Source: Crocinitomicaceae bacterium (GTDB lineage Bacteria > Bacteroidota > Bacteroidia > Flavobacteriales_D > Crocinitomicaceae). From it: DNA of 64,000 nt. The position numbers and the translations under genes are program-made. The DNA lies in NCBI GenBank assembly GCA_016708105.1, contig JADJGJ010000002.1, positions 434,001-498,000 on the forward strand, in the 5' to 3' direction. Every line of letters starts with the position of its first letter. Within the stretch, counting starts at the first letter, position 1. Of this stretch, positions 1 to 9,193 are shown one piece after another. The notes beneath the pieces were generated by a model. It was not told the DNA's origin. It saw only the letters and a program-made list of their open reading frames with translations, and made no database searches.

Positions 1-2
1 CA

Positions 3-2846
3 TCAACCCAGTTTGATGGATATACTGTTACCCTTACGGCTGCAGCACAAGTGCAGTGTGGTGAAACGTATCATATTAAATTAGCCATTGCTGATGCAGG
101 TGACCAAGCTTATGAATCTGCCGTTTTCCTTAAGGCAAGTTCTTTCTCATCAAATGGGGTACAAGTTGAAATTGCTTCAGCTACGGGTAGCGCAGCTATC
201 ACTGAAGCGTGTGACTCTGCTATTGTAAGTTTTATTCGCCCTTCAGATCAAACATCTACTATTCTAACGATCAGTTATGGAATTGGAGGAACAGCAACCA
301 ATGGTGTTGACTATCCTGGCCTTTCAGGTTCAGTTACTTTCCCTATTGGTGAAGATACTGTGCAGTTTTATGTGACACCTAATGCGGATGGATTAACAGA
401 AGGAACTGAAACGGTAATTCTTTCAGTGAGTATTGTAAACGAATGCGGTGACACAATAACTACTGATGCAATCATTGAAATTGTAGACCCCATACCATTC
501 AACGTCGTCCCCGCGGATGTTACTATTGATTGTCCAACAGCTACGGTAGATATTTCTGCTTCACCTGATGATGGTGTACCTGCATTTACGTATGATTGGG
601 GAATATACGGAACGGGCACTACGGCTAGCGTTCCGGGTGATATTGTTGGAACAACGAATTACAATGTTGAGATTACAGATGCTTGTGGTACAACTGCCAC
701 CGGAGTTGTTGCTGTTACATTGGCTCCGGCTCCTGAACCAACTATTACATTTAACCAGAATACATTTACAATTTGCCCTAATGATGACGCAACTATTATT
801 GCTACAGTAAATAACCCGTATAGCGGAACCATCACGTATGACTGGGCTCCTGATCCGGGCACAACCAATACAATCACTGTTTCACCAAACGCATTAACAT
901 GGTATTATCTCACCATCAATGATGGATGTTATGATGTGACAGACTCAGTTAAAGTTGAAATCGGAAATATTGATTTGACTAATATTGTGGTTACAGATGC
1001 TACGAATTGTCCTGGTCTGCTTGGTTTACCTGGCTCTGTTGAAGTGTTTCCGGATGACCCTACATTTACTTACCAGCTAACAGGTGGTGGTGATGTGTTC
1101 GGTCCACAAACAAGTAATTTATTCAGCAACTTGGATGGTGGAATTATTTACTTCCTCCATGTTGAAGATGCTGACGGATGTTCAATTGATACAACAGTGG
1201 AAGTTACATTGGGATCTAATGCTGTACTTGCAACCTGGATGCCAGGCTCATTGCAAGATGTGACTTGTTTCGGAGACTTAAATGGCGCTGCTGAAATCAC
1301 GAATGTCAGCGGTGGTATTACTGCACCTTATGATGTCACTTGGACTCACACTACCGGATTGTATGATCAAACAACCATCAACCTTGGTCAAGGTGATGCT
1401 ATCAATAACCTGATGGGTGGTAACTGGGTTGTTACCGTAACTGATCAAGAGGGTTGCGCATGGTCTCATTTGTTTAATATATATGAACCTGCTGAACTTA
1501 CCTTAGATTTTATATTCAATGATCCTAGCTGTTATGGTTTTAATGATGGTTCAGTTACTGCAAGTACCAGCGGTGGTAACGGAAGCAACGTATTTACTAT
1601 GACAAATAGCGCAGGCACTCAATTAAACGTAAGTAATTCAAATACCATCAATCAATTAGTTGAAGGCTGGTATTATACAACTATTGTTGATTCTGAAGGA
1701 TGTAATGTTGAAGATTCTGTATTCATTGATGATCCGGGCGAAATTTTAATTGACTTGGATATTGATCAACCACTGTGTTATGGTGTTGAGTCAGGTTTTG
1801 CAGAAGTTGATACCGTCTATAACTACACCGGATCTTATGGTAATGTGGCTTATTTTTGGAACCCAAATCCATCAGGTACGCAAGGAATAGGTGCAACCTT
1901 CTCAAATCACATGGGACCTGGAACTTATTCTTTAACCATCAATGATGAAAACGGATGTTCTAATGTGTTTGACTTTGTGATTGCTTATCCTGACTCATTA
2001 TACTTTACTGAGTTTGGTACACACCCAGCACATTGCCGTACTCAACCATGGCAATCAGGTAACGGGGTAGTGTATGCTGCTGCTGCCGGAGGTACCCCTG
2101 ATTATGACTATCTATGGACTTATGAAAACACCGGGGCCACTACAACTAATACTACCTGGGGTGGACGCAATGCGGGTACTTATTTTATCACAGTAACTGA
2201 TGAGGCGGGATGTGTATTAACCAAATCGGTTGAATTGGATTCTGTTAGTCCAATTGCTGATTTTGAAATTTATTCAGCTTCATTCTTAACTCCTGGTACC
2301 TATGAAGGAACAGGAACGGTATGTGTTGAATTTGAAAATCAATCACAATATTTTTCAAATGATCAGGATCCATTAACAGATACAACGTTCCAGTGGAATT
2401 TTAATCATCCAACAAATCCTTGGATTACAACACATGATTATTATGCAACATTTGATACTTGTTATACCGGCGAAGCTGAATATGAAGTTTGTCTGATAGC
2501 AATTAATAAAAATGATTGTCAAGATACCTTGTGCAAAACAATTATTGTGCATGATGATTTGCTTTTCAGTCCTGTAAACGTATTCTCGCCGGATGGAGAC
2601 GGAGTGAACGAAACATTCACATTCATTCATCTTTCAAGAGCGGTTGCTGAATTTAGCTGCGTGATTGTTGACCGTTGGGGTATCGTAATGTATGAAATGG
2701 ATAACATTGCAGACGAGTGGGATGGTACTGATAAAAATGGAAGTAAATGCACTGACGGAGTTTATTTCTATACCTACGAAGGTGTGTCAACTGATGGAAC
2801 AGAATTCAGTGGACAAGGAAATGTAACCATTGTGAATTCGAAATAG
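3..2846 (+). CDS. T9SS-secreted multidomain surface protein, 5'-truncated
   Basis: The frame is open from the first bases of the window, so the signal peptide and N-terminus lie upstream; the first internal start is GTG 51. The opening residues (CGETYHIKLAIADAGD) look like the end of a choice-of-anchor-L domain. A Calx-beta-like stretch follows (GTATNGVDYPGLSGSVTFP), then several Ig/PKD-like SprB-type modules, each ending in a variant of V-x-D-x-x-G-C (VEDADGC, VTDQEGC, INDENGC, VTDEAGC). The last ~85 residues are a gliding-motility-type C-terminal (type B) sorting domain with NVFSPDGDGVNETF, VDRWG and EWDGTDKNG. The protein is therefore expected to cross the outer membrane by T9SS and act at the cell surface, probably as an adhesin; its binding target cannot be told. 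A terminator follows 21 bp after the stop. Confidence 0.88.
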   Translation, partial: STQFDGYTVTLTAAAQVQCGETYHIKLAIADAGDQAYESAVFLKASSFSSNGVQVEIASATGSAAITEACDSAIVSFIRPSDQTSTILTISYGIGGTATNGVDYPGLSGSVTFPIGEDTVQFYVTPNADGLTEGTETVILSVSIVNECGDTITTDAIIEIVDPIPFNVVPADVTIDCPTATVDISASPDDGVPAFTYDWGIYGTGTTASVPGDIVGTTNYNVEITDACGTTATGVVAVTLAPAPEPTITFNQNTFTICPNDDATIIATVNNPYSGTITYDWAPDPGTTNTITVSPNALTWYYLTINDGCYDVTDSVKVEIGNIDLTNIVVTDATNCPGLLGLPGSVEVFPDDPTFTYQLTGGGDVFGPQTSNLFSNLDGGIIYFLHVEDADGCSIDTTVEVTLGSNAVLATWMPGSLQDVTCFGDLNGAAEITNVSGGITAPYDVTWTHTTGLYDQTTINLGQGDAINNLMGGNWVVTVTDQEGCAWSHLFNIYEPAELTLDFIFNDPSCYGFNDGSVTASTSGGNGSNVFTMTNSAGTQLNVSNSNTINQLVEGWYYTTIVDSEGCNVEDSVFIDDPGEILIDLDIDQPLCYGVESGFAEVDTVYNYTGSYGNVAYFWNPNPSGTQGIGATFSNHMGPGTYSLTINDENGCSNVFDFVIAYPDSLYFTEFGTHPAHCRTQPWQSGNGVVYAAAAGGTPDYDYLWTYENTGATTTNTTWGGRNAGTYFITVTDEAGCVLTKSVELDSVSPIADFEIYSASFLTPGTYEGTGTVCVEFENQSQYFSNDQDPLTDTTFQWNFNHPTNPWITTHDYYATFDTCYTGEAEYEVCLIAINKNDCQDTLCKTIIVHDDLLFSPVNVFSPDGDGVNETFTFIHLSRAVAEFSCVIVDRWGIVMYEMDNIADEWDGTDKNGSKCTDGVYFYTYEGVSTDGTEFSGQGNVTIVNSK

Positions 2847-2867
2847 CATATCGAAAAATAAATAACG

Positions 2868-2901
2868 AAAAAACCCGGCGTCAACTGACCCGGGTTTTTT
2901 T
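2868..2901 (+). terminator. Rho-independent terminator
   Basis: The arms AAAAACCCGG and CCGGGTTTTT pair around an 11-nt loop and run into a T-tract, just after the stop of the giant surface-protein gene. Confidence 0.88.
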
Positions 2902-2937
2902 AGTTTTTATCTGTGAAATTAATTTACGTTAGTGTTT

Positions 2938-2956
2938 GGGCGAATTCGATTCGCCC
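2938..2956. repeat. Small palindromic hairpin
   Basis: GGGCGAAT and ATTCGCCC pair perfectly around TCG. There is no T-tract, so this looks like a dispersed palindromic repeat rather than a terminator. The rest of 2902-3055 shows nothing else. Confidence 0.5.
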
Positions 2957-3055
2957 TTACGGAAATATTCTCCGCTCTCGCTCTCCCACTCAAACTGTAT
3001 TTTTTATCGTGTGGTTGAATTATGCGGTATATGTAATTAACCGATGGTTTGTATT

Positions 3056-3063
3056 TATCTTTG
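3056..3063 (+). promoter_or_regulatory. -7 promoter element of the thioesterase gene
   Basis: TATCTTTG matches the Bacteroidota -7 consensus TAnnTTTG and lies 16 nt before ATG 3079, which implies a very short leader. No clear -33 element was found. Confidence 0.55.
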
Positions 3064-3078
3064 TGAAAACATTGAATT

Positions 3079-3594
3079 ATGAATGCAAAATCACCGCGTG
3101 AATCAATAGCCATAACAACCAAGGTTGTGTTACCGCATGAAACCAATACGCTTGGAAAATTATTTGGCGGTGCTTTATTGGCATGGATGGATGAAATTGC
3201 AGCAGTGGCTGCGCATCGTCATTCACGCGCGGTGGCAGTGACGGCATCGGTGAATAATGTTTCATTTAATGTGCCAATTGATTTGGGTGCCTTTGTCACG
3301 CTTGAAGCTAAAGTTTCTCGCGCATTTAAATCAGCCATGGAGGTGATCATAGATGTATCCATTGAAGATCAGAAAACCGGAATTCGTCGGCCAAGCAATC
3401 AGGCTATTTATACATTTGTTGCTGTTAGTGAACAAGGCAAGCCGGTTGAAATTCCTGAAATCATTCCTGAAACTGAAGAAGAAAAAAGAAGATTTGATGC
3501 TGCGCTCAGACGCCGACAACTCAGCTTAATACTTGCCGGTAAAATGAAACCTGAAGATGCAACAGAATTGAAGTCGCTTTTTAAACTGCCTTAG
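3079..3594 (+). CDS. Acyl-CoA thioesterase (hotdog fold, YciA/BACH type)
   Basis: This 171-residue protein has the single-hotdog acyl-CoA hydrolase pattern: TKVVLPHETNTLGKLFGGALLAWMD (shown in part here as LPHETNTLGKLFGG) near residue 20, then a beta-sheet with ASVNNVSFNVPIDLG and a TFVAV strand near residue 115. Family members cleave medium- to long-chain acyl-CoA to free acid plus CoA in the cytoplasm. The C-terminal ~45 residues are charged and helical, as in related Bacteroidota proteins. It overlaps the convergent glycosyltransferase gene by 14 bp at the 3' ends. It could supply or recycle acyl chains, but no pathway partner is adjacent. Confidence 0.88.
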   Translation: MNAKSPRESIAITTKVVLPHETNTLGKLFGGALLAWMDEIAAVAAHRHSRAVAVTASVNNVSFNVPIDLGAFVTLEAKVSRAFKSAMEVIIDVSIEDQKTGIRRPSNQAIYTFVAVSEQGKPVEIPEIIPETEEEKRRFDAALRRRQLSLILAGKMKPEDATELKSLFKLP

Positions 3595-4591
3595 CATTTC
3601 CGGTGACCATATCACCACACCCTTGATTTACACATTTGACAATGGCATCTACATTTTGTTGTTGCATGCAGTTGAAGTGTTTTTTTGGGCATTCAGGATA
3701 TCCAATTTTGGAACAAGGTCGGCAATTGAGTCCCTTCACTTCATGCATGCTGTAAAGATGTGGATCCATGGGTGAATAAGGATACATACCAAATGAAGGA
3801 ACGGTGTTGCCCCAAACTGAAATAATTTTCTTTTTAAAGCAACTTGCAATGTGCATCAATCCTGTATCATGTGTTACCATTTTTTCACATTGTCTAATGA
3901 TAGATGCTGACTGATTCAAGTTCATTTTACCACATAAATTAACGGCATTAGAACATGCTGCGGCAATTTGTTCACCGTTTTCAAAATCAGTTTTTCCACC
4001 CAAAATGGCAACAGGCATTTTTATTTTTTGAATGATGGAAATTATTTTTTCGTTAGGTAATTTTTTCGTGTTGAGTTGCGCACCAATAGCAAAGGCTATG
4101 AATTTTTCAGGCAAATCAAATTGTAAAGGATTCACTTCATCATGCGGTGGAATAAAATAATCACAGGGATTCATATCAGGGTGAACGCCCCATGATTTTA
4201 CAGCAGCAAAATAACGATCAACCACATGCAATTCTGGCAAACGATCAATTTTAAATTTAGTCAACAGAAATTTTTTGACATTGAGTTTTGGAAATGAAGC
4301 TGACTTAACACCCAGTTTTTGTTTCAGAATAGATGAGCGTAAGTTGTTGTGCAAATCAACAATAAAATCATATTGCTCATCACGCAGCGCGCCGGCAACC
4401 TCACTCACATCTTTTTCAATAGTGAATATTTTACTGATGTGCGGATTGCTTTCCAAAATATGACTGAAACTTTTTTTAGTCACGTAATGCACCTCAGCGC
4501 CCGGCACTTGTTTTTTAATACAGCGCACCACCGGCGTAGTCAACACAATATCACCAATAGAACTAAATCTAACAATGAGGAATTTGGGCAT
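3581..4591 (-). CDS. Glycosyltransferase family 9 (heptosyltransferase-like)
   Basis: The 336-residue protein begins KFLIVRFSSIGDIVLTTPV, the classic N-terminus of ADP-heptose:LPS heptosyltransferases, and carries the C-terminal nucleotide-sugar motif THDTGLMHIA near residue 245. It probably transfers a heptose or related sugar to the LPS core at the inner face of the cytoplasmic membrane. A C-terminal Cys cluster (CRPCSKIGYPECPKKHFNC) recalls the metal-binding tail seen in many members of this family. An ADP-heptose epimerase lies in the same window at 55.5 kb, consistent with a heptose-containing core. ATG 4591 fits the family start. Confidence 0.88.
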   Translation of the reverse strand: MPKFLIVRFSSIGDIVLTTPVVRCIKKQVPGAEVHYVTKKSFSHILESNPHISKIFTIEKDVSEVAGALRDEQYDFIVDLHNNLRSSILKQKLGVKSASFPKLNVKKFLLTKFKIDRLPELHVVDRYFAAVKSWGVHPDMNPCDYFIPPHDEVNPLQFDLPEKFIAFAIGAQLNTKKLPNEKIISIIQKIKMPVAILGGKTDFENGEQIAAACSNAVNLCGKMNLNQSASIIRQCEKMVTHDTGLMHIASCFKKKIISVWGNTVPSFGMYPYSPMDPHLYSMHEVKGLNCRPCSKIGYPECPKKHFNCMQQQNVDAIVKCVNQGCGDMVTGNAKAV

Positions 4592-4797
4592 AACCCAAAG
4601 ATACGAAAAAACATCTGCTGTTGCTGCATTTTACTGTGATGCTAATATCAAACCGGTGAGGTTATTCATTCAATGAACTTGCAAATCAGGAAAAAATATG
4701 GTGGGTTGAATCGTTTGAATTTTGATGATTACTATTTTGAAAAACAATTTTAATGTACATGCGACGGTGCATAGTTTAAAACAAAGCACCTAACTAC

Positions 4798-4811
4798 ATG
4801 ATACAAATCAT
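4798..4811 (+). promoter_or_regulatory. Crp/Fnr-type palindrome upstream of phase-variable gene, copy 1
   Basis: ATGAT-ACAA-ATCAT is a perfect 5-4-5 palindrome, extendable to ACATGAT/ATCATGT. Its centre is 37.5 nt from the final G of a -7-like element TACATTAG (4835-4842), the geometry of a class II activator site near -42. The same geometry occurs at ric, the thioredoxin-like gene and trxA. Confidence 0.55.
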
Positions 4812-4873
4812 GTTGCAGTTTATTTAAATTTTAATACATTAGCATAGTTTAATCCAATAAAAAATCAAATTTT

Positions 4874-5926
4874 ATGTTTACCCCCCCCCTAATTTCTAAA
4901 AAGGGCGTTATGCGTGCGCTAATTGCCTTTTGTGTTGTGCTTGCAAGTACACATTACCTCAATGCACAAAATCCTACAGTCATCAGTGACTCACTAGTTG
5001 TTCAACAACGGTTGTATGCAAAAGAAAAATTGGTAGTTGATCAAGAGGCAAGGTTCAAACAAGATGTTATTGTTAAAGGTGATTTGAAAGCCAAAAGTGA
5101 TGTACGCATTGACAGTTTATTGAAGGTTGACGGAACAACAAGATTGTTAGGCAATGTAAAAATGGAAGGGCTGGGTAATGCTACCACAATTACGGCAGAA
5201 ACAGAAATTGTTCTTATACTGCCAAACGGAAGTCTTATTAAGGGCTCAGTTACCGGCATTGTAAATGCTTTTGCAAACCCACAAGGCATTACCACGGATT
5301 ATTGTACTGCAAATGGTGGTATTGCAAAATGGTGGGCAGTTGCACAGAAATTATTTACGGCCTGCCCTGATGTAAATGTGGGTATTAGAACAGATGATCC
5401 GCAGTTTGCATTAGATGTGAAAGGTTCAACCTATGCAATGCGTTTTTTAGCGGGAAATCCTGGGGCAACTACAGACGCTCTGCTTAATGGATATTCAGAA
5501 AACACATCTCAGGATTTAATTCGGTTGGGTGGAAAAATAGGAGCCAATGATGAAGAAGTCCGGTTTAAAATTTTAAATGATGGTACGGTCTTCGCTAAAG
5601 AACTGCGTATTCGTGCCATTTCAGATTTCCCGGATTATGTTTTCGATGAAAAATATGCCTTAATGAGTCTGAAAGATTTGGCAAATTTTATTGACCTAAA
5701 TCATCATTTGCCAAATATGCCAACTGCAGCTGAAGTAAAAGCAAATGGAATGGCAATGGGAGAATTAACAATGAAAATAGTTGAGAAAATTGAGGAAATT
5801 ACACTTTACTGTATAACTCTCAATAATGAAAATGAAAATTTGAAAGAAGAATTGAATAGGCAATCTCATCAAATTAATGAGTTGCGCGAAGAGATTAATT
5901 CTATTAAGGCTCAACTTAAAAAATAG
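4874..5926 (+). CDS. Tail-fibre-like secreted protein with phase-variable C-tract (copy 1, in frame)
   Basis: Translation from ATG 4874 passes through 9 C (4881-4889) and joins in frame to the signal peptide MRALIAFCVVLASTHYLNAQ, whose own Met is at 4910. The predicted transcription start near 4847 favours ATG 4874, with the C-tract coding for part of MFTPPLISKKGV. A beta-rich repeat region follows (VVQQRLYAKEKLVVDQEARF, VKGDLKAKSDVRIDSLLKVD), then a domain with CTANGGIAKWWAV and CPDVNVGIRTDDPQFALD. The C-terminus has NHHLPNMPTAAEV and KIEEITLY followed by a coiled coil, the tail-fibre/S74-chaperone-like end common in Bacteroidota exported proteins. I infer a trimeric surface fibre. It heads surface locus 1, with the next gene starting 4 bp after its stop. 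No T9SS domain is visible. Confidence 0.75.
   Translation: MFTPPLISKKGVMRALIAFCVVLASTHYLNAQNPTVISDSLVVQQRLYAKEKLVVDQEARFKQDVIVKGDLKAKSDVRIDSLLKVDGTTRLLGNVKMEGLGNATTITAETEIVLILPNGSLIKGSVTGIVNAFANPQGITTDYCTANGGIAKWWAVAQKLFTACPDVNVGIRTDDPQFALDVKGSTYAMRFLAGNPGATTDALLNGYSENTSQDLIRLGGKIGANDEEVRFKILNDGTVFAKELRIRAISDFPDYVFDEKYALMSLKDLANFIDLNHHLPNMPTAAEVKANGMAMGELTMKIVEKIEEITLYCITLNNENENLKEELNRQSHQINELREEINSIKAQLKK
4881..4889 (+). repeat. Homopolymeric C9 tract (in-frame state)
   Basis: Nine C residues lie seven bases inside the reading frame that starts at ATG 4874. With 9 C the frame continues into the 350-codon gene; a change of one would stop translation within about ten codons. The inverted copy at 50051-50060 has ten. 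Confidence 0.9.
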
Positions 5927-5930
5927 ATCC

Positions 5931-8450
5931 ATGAGAAAGCTATTGATGTTTTTACTTTTGCTGTCTCTTGGAAATACTGTTTCTGCTACACATTTAGCTG
6001 GTGGACATATGGAATATGAATGTCTCGGTGATGGTCTCTACAAGGTGCGACTAGTGTTCTTTCGTGATTGTTCAGGACTTGAAGTACATCCAAATGACGG
6101 CCCTACTTTGTGGCTGGAATCAACCACATGCGGCGTAGCTTGTATAGATATGGGTCAGATGGAACATGTGTCTCATGAAAATGTAAATTATGGATGTGGG
6201 AATACCTGCCTTTTTGGGTCATACCCTGGCTTTCAAAAATGGATTTTTGAGAAAACAATATTCTTGCCATTTGAATGCCCTGATTGGAAAGCATCAATTT
6301 ATATTTCAGCCAGAAATACTACTGAATATGCAGGGTCTGGAAATTATTTCAACTACATTCTCATTAACAATCAAGCTGGAGTGTGCAATAACTCTCCAGT
6401 TTTCACCGACATGAGCGTATGGGTTGGTTGTTTAAATACGTTTAGCCAATTTGAAAACTCGCACACAGAGGCGGATGGAGATCAACTTATATTTGAAATT
6501 ACTTCGCCTCTGAACTTAGATTTTCCACCTAATTGTAACTCTGCTCCAATAACATACGACAGTGGTCTAAATTTTGGTCAGCCATTTCCCTCTACATCTC
6601 CTTTTACAATCAATTCCACTACAGGTGTTGTAAATTTCACGCCAATTCTACAAGGCACATCGTATTTTGGCATCAAGGTGAAAGAATATCGAAGTGGTAT
6701 ACTTGTTAGTGAAACTATTAGAGACGGTGAGATTATTGTTGTTTCTTGCACACCTGCCGACGATGTTACCTTTGGTTTTTGGAATGGCTCGGACTCATAC
6801 AGCTTAAGCGTATCTCCTTACCAAGATTCTTGTTTTGTAATTCCAATAACTGCAGATGCAGATATTATCGACGTCTCAACTCTCGGACTTTCGCCGAGTA
6901 ACTATAATGTTGCTTCCGTAGGAATTGGAACGGAAAATGCTCACTTGTCAATTTGTCCAATTTGGGATAGTTTTGGTGGCTTTTGTGATCCAATTTTTGC
7001 TAAAATTACTGTCATGGTCACAACCGAATTGGAAGCATGTTTTGCCAACGGAGGTAGTGGAATCAAAATATATAATTTGATTATTAATCCTGTTGGATAT
7101 TGTCCAGAGTATAGATTTTTTACTAATCGAAATCCTGACACAGGAATATTAATGCCTCTATACGCAAAAGCAAGCAACACTATTTGGGTTGGTGATAGTA
7201 TGCCTCCTTTTGGCCCATCACCGAGTCAGTGGGGAGAGGTAATTTACTCTGGAGACATTACATTGGAGGCTGGAGTAGAAATTATTATTCCAAATTGTAG
7301 TGGTGGATCTGGAGTTACGGACTGCGTGATTCTCAGCGGAAATCAAACACTGATATTAAAGCCATCCAATTGCTCTCCCGATTGTGAACTTATTGAACTT
7401 GAGATTGACGTTAAAGATACGTTTAATTGCCACGAAGAGAGCGTTCGTGTAAGTGTTTTAAGTGGGACACCACCATACACTTTCGTATGGACTGATGAAT
7501 CAGATAATATACTTGGTTATGGGAACTCAATAAATGTGCATGACTATGTTTCTTCACAAGAATGGGATTCAGTGTTTCATTACAATTTATATGTGGAGGA
7601 TGCCGTTGGTATGACTGCAAATTATTCTGGATTAGTTCATGGCACATCCAGATTTTATTCTCCGCTTTGGTATAACATGTATCCTTTCCCGGTAGCAGAT
7701 TTTGAGGATAATAAATGGTACTGTTATCCTGAACTGGAAATTGATACAAATGCAGTATATCTCTATGATGGAAATTTTTCGGTATATTATAATTATCCAA
7801 TGGTTCTTTGGGATGGTATAAATTCCACCCCTCCATGGTATGGAGCAACTAAAATTGAGTTTAGAGTATTTGATAGTTATGGTAGTATTCAACGCGAAAA
7901 AATAGTTGATCTTGAAGAAACAGATGATTGGTCAATGGATAATTATGAATTTTACTGGGACGGTACTACTGGCAATACTGGAGACCCAGATGACTGCTTA
8001 AATTCACCCCTTGATGTATTTAATTATACCCTCTTAGCTGAAAATTGCCAAACTATTCCTCATTGTGAAACAGGAATGATTATACATTTTGCTTGCTATG
8101 AGGGTGATTGGAACGATTCAGTTTGGGTAGTTAAAAGTGCAGAATCAAGTAATTATGGCGGGGTCATTTTTAATGATGGTAGAACAAGTCTTGATCCTTT
8201 GTCTTTAGATGTAAAGAATTCAAATTGGACTCAAAATATAGAAATCTATCCTAATCCTGCAAACAACATAGTTTATCTCAATGGTAAAAGTGTAGAAATA
8301 GATCGAATAGAACTATATGACATGAAGGGAAAACTTGTTTTAATGTCAACGATTACTTTTATAAATATATCAGACATTGCACCAGGGAGCTATCTCGTTA
8401 AAATAATTACTTCTGAAGGGGTTACTTCCAAGCAACTAGTTGTAAATTGA
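5931..8450 (+). CDS. T9SS-secreted surface protein with type A sorting domain
   Basis: I start at ATG 5931 because it gives a clean signal peptide (MRKLLMFLLLLSLGNTVSA), 4 bp after the previous stop; an upstream in-frame start at 5877 lies inside that gene. The mature N-terminus THLAGGHMEYECLGDGLY with VFFRDCSG resembles the Cys-rich N-terminal domain found in many Bacteroidota surface proteins of the gliding-associated type. The middle is Cys-rich and of unknown function. The C-terminus is a type A T9SS sorting domain (IEIYPNPANNIVYL, LYDMKGKLV, IAPGSYLVKI, KQLVVN). It is 839 residues long. It probably forms the main exported component of surface locus 1, co-transcribed with the tail-fibre-like gene. 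Confidence 0.85.
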   Translation: MRKLLMFLLLLSLGNTVSATHLAGGHMEYECLGDGLYKVRLVFFRDCSGLEVHPNDGPTLWLESTTCGVACIDMGQMEHVSHENVNYGCGNTCLFGSYPGFQKWIFEKTIFLPFECPDWKASIYISARNTTEYAGSGNYFNYILINNQAGVCNNSPVFTDMSVWVGCLNTFSQFENSHTEADGDQLIFEITSPLNLDFPPNCNSAPITYDSGLNFGQPFPSTSPFTINSTTGVVNFTPILQGTSYFGIKVKEYRSGILVSETIRDGEIIVVSCTPADDVTFGFWNGSDSYSLSVSPYQDSCFVIPITADADIIDVSTLGLSPSNYNVASVGIGTENAHLSICPIWDSFGGFCDPIFAKITVMVTTELEACFANGGSGIKIYNLIINPVGYCPEYRFFTNRNPDTGILMPLYAKASNTIWVGDSMPPFGPSPSQWGEVIYSGDITLEAGVEIIIPNCSGGSGVTDCVILSGNQTLILKPSNCSPDCELIELEIDVKDTFNCHEESVRVSVLSGTPPYTFVWTDESDNILGYGNSINVHDYVSSQEWDSVFHYNLYVEDAVGMTANYSGLVHGTSRFYSPLWYNMYPFPVADFEDNKWYCYPELEIDTNAVYLYDGNFSVYYNYPMVLWDGINSTPPWYGATKIEFRVFDSYGSIQREKIVDLEETDDWSMDNYEFYWDGTTGNTGDPDDCLNSPLDVFNYTLLAENCQTIPHCETGMIIHFACYEGDWNDSVWVVKSAESSNYGGVIFNDGRTSLDPLSLDVKNSNWTQNIEIYPNPANNIVYLNGKSVEIDRIELYDMKGKLVLMSTITFINISDIAPGSYLVKIITSEGVTSKQLVVN

Positions 8451-8467
8451 CTTTATAAATTGAAAAT

Positions 8468-9184
8468 ATGCGAATTTATCGAATTGGAACGAGTATTGTT
8501 TTTTTATTGTTCATATTCTGGCAAAGAGGCTTTTGTCAAGACCGGCAATTTAGGTATGGATTATCACTTTATCCACATATGTCTGATGGATTTGCTCAAG
8601 CAAGTGATTCCAATACATTTTATTATAGCGGCCCAAAGACAATGTCCTTTACATATTCTGCCGGATGTACATTTGAATTTGAAACAAAATCACATTGGGG
8701 TGCAGCAATTGGTATAAACTTTCAAAGAACTGGTGACAGAAGTATATTAATCCCTTGGGATCCTCACCGTGGATATCCTCCTCGTTTATATAATCATTGG
8801 CATGATTATATAGAATTACAATTAAATGTTTTTCGAACATTTAAAGACAATTGGATTATAGAAATGGGTATTAGTCCATTACTAAATTTGAGCAATGAGG
8901 TTCGTTTTTTACTTGATGGTCTTGGTGACCCTTACTCGATGGAAATTGACCCTTATGTAAATAGTAAATTTGGGATAACTGGCAACTTAGGATTTGGCTA
9001 TATTTTGAATGGAAATAATTTCCTGGTTAAGTTTACGCCATACGCACAATTCAATTTTATTCAAGCCATGAACTCTTATGATTTTAATTTTAGTGGAGTA
9101 GTCATGGATTATTTACCCGCAAGAAAGTATTTGAACTCTGGAATTCGATTGTCTGTAGTGATTAAATATCGGAGTGCTCAATAA
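8468..9184 (+). CDS. Outer-membrane beta-barrel protein
   Basis: A signal peptide (RIGTSIVFLLFIFWQRGFCQ) is followed by ~215 residues of alternating hydrophobic beta strands rich in Tyr, Phe and Gly, such as HWGAAIGINFQRTG and FGITGNLGFGYIL, ending near SGIRLSVVIKYRS. This is the pattern of the small PorT/OmpA-barrel-like proteins of Bacteroidota. It starts 17 bp after the T9SS gene, so it is probably in the same transcript. No enzymatic motif is visible. A role in assembling or anchoring the exported neighbours is possible but is inference. Confidence 0.68.
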   Translation: MRIYRIGTSIVFLLFIFWQRGFCQDRQFRYGLSLYPHMSDGFAQASDSNTFYYSGPKTMSFTYSAGCTFEFETKSHWGAAIGINFQRTGDRSILIPWDPHRGYPPRLYNHWHDYIELQLNVFRTFKDNWIIEMGISPLLNLSNEVRFLLDGLGDPYSMEIDPYVNSKFGITGNLGFGYILNGNNFLVKFTPYAQFNFIQAMNSYDFNFSGVVMDYLPARKYLNSGIRLSVVIKYRSAQ

Positions 9185-9193
9185 ATTGAATCC

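Larger units (their letters stand above)
4787..5412 (+). repeat. Inverted repeat, copy 1: promoter, C-tract and 5' gene module
   Basis: This ~626-bp segment recurs in inverted orientation at 49529-50154. The upstream ~85 bp are almost base-for-base identical (a visible difference is CATAG against CACAG). Similarity then runs through the C-tract, the signal peptide and the coding region up to DDPQFAL, after which the two genes diverge sharply. The left boundary is CACCTAACTACATGATAC. The copies are ~44 kb apart and oppose each other, so homologous recombination would invert the segment between them. Confidence 0.85.
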
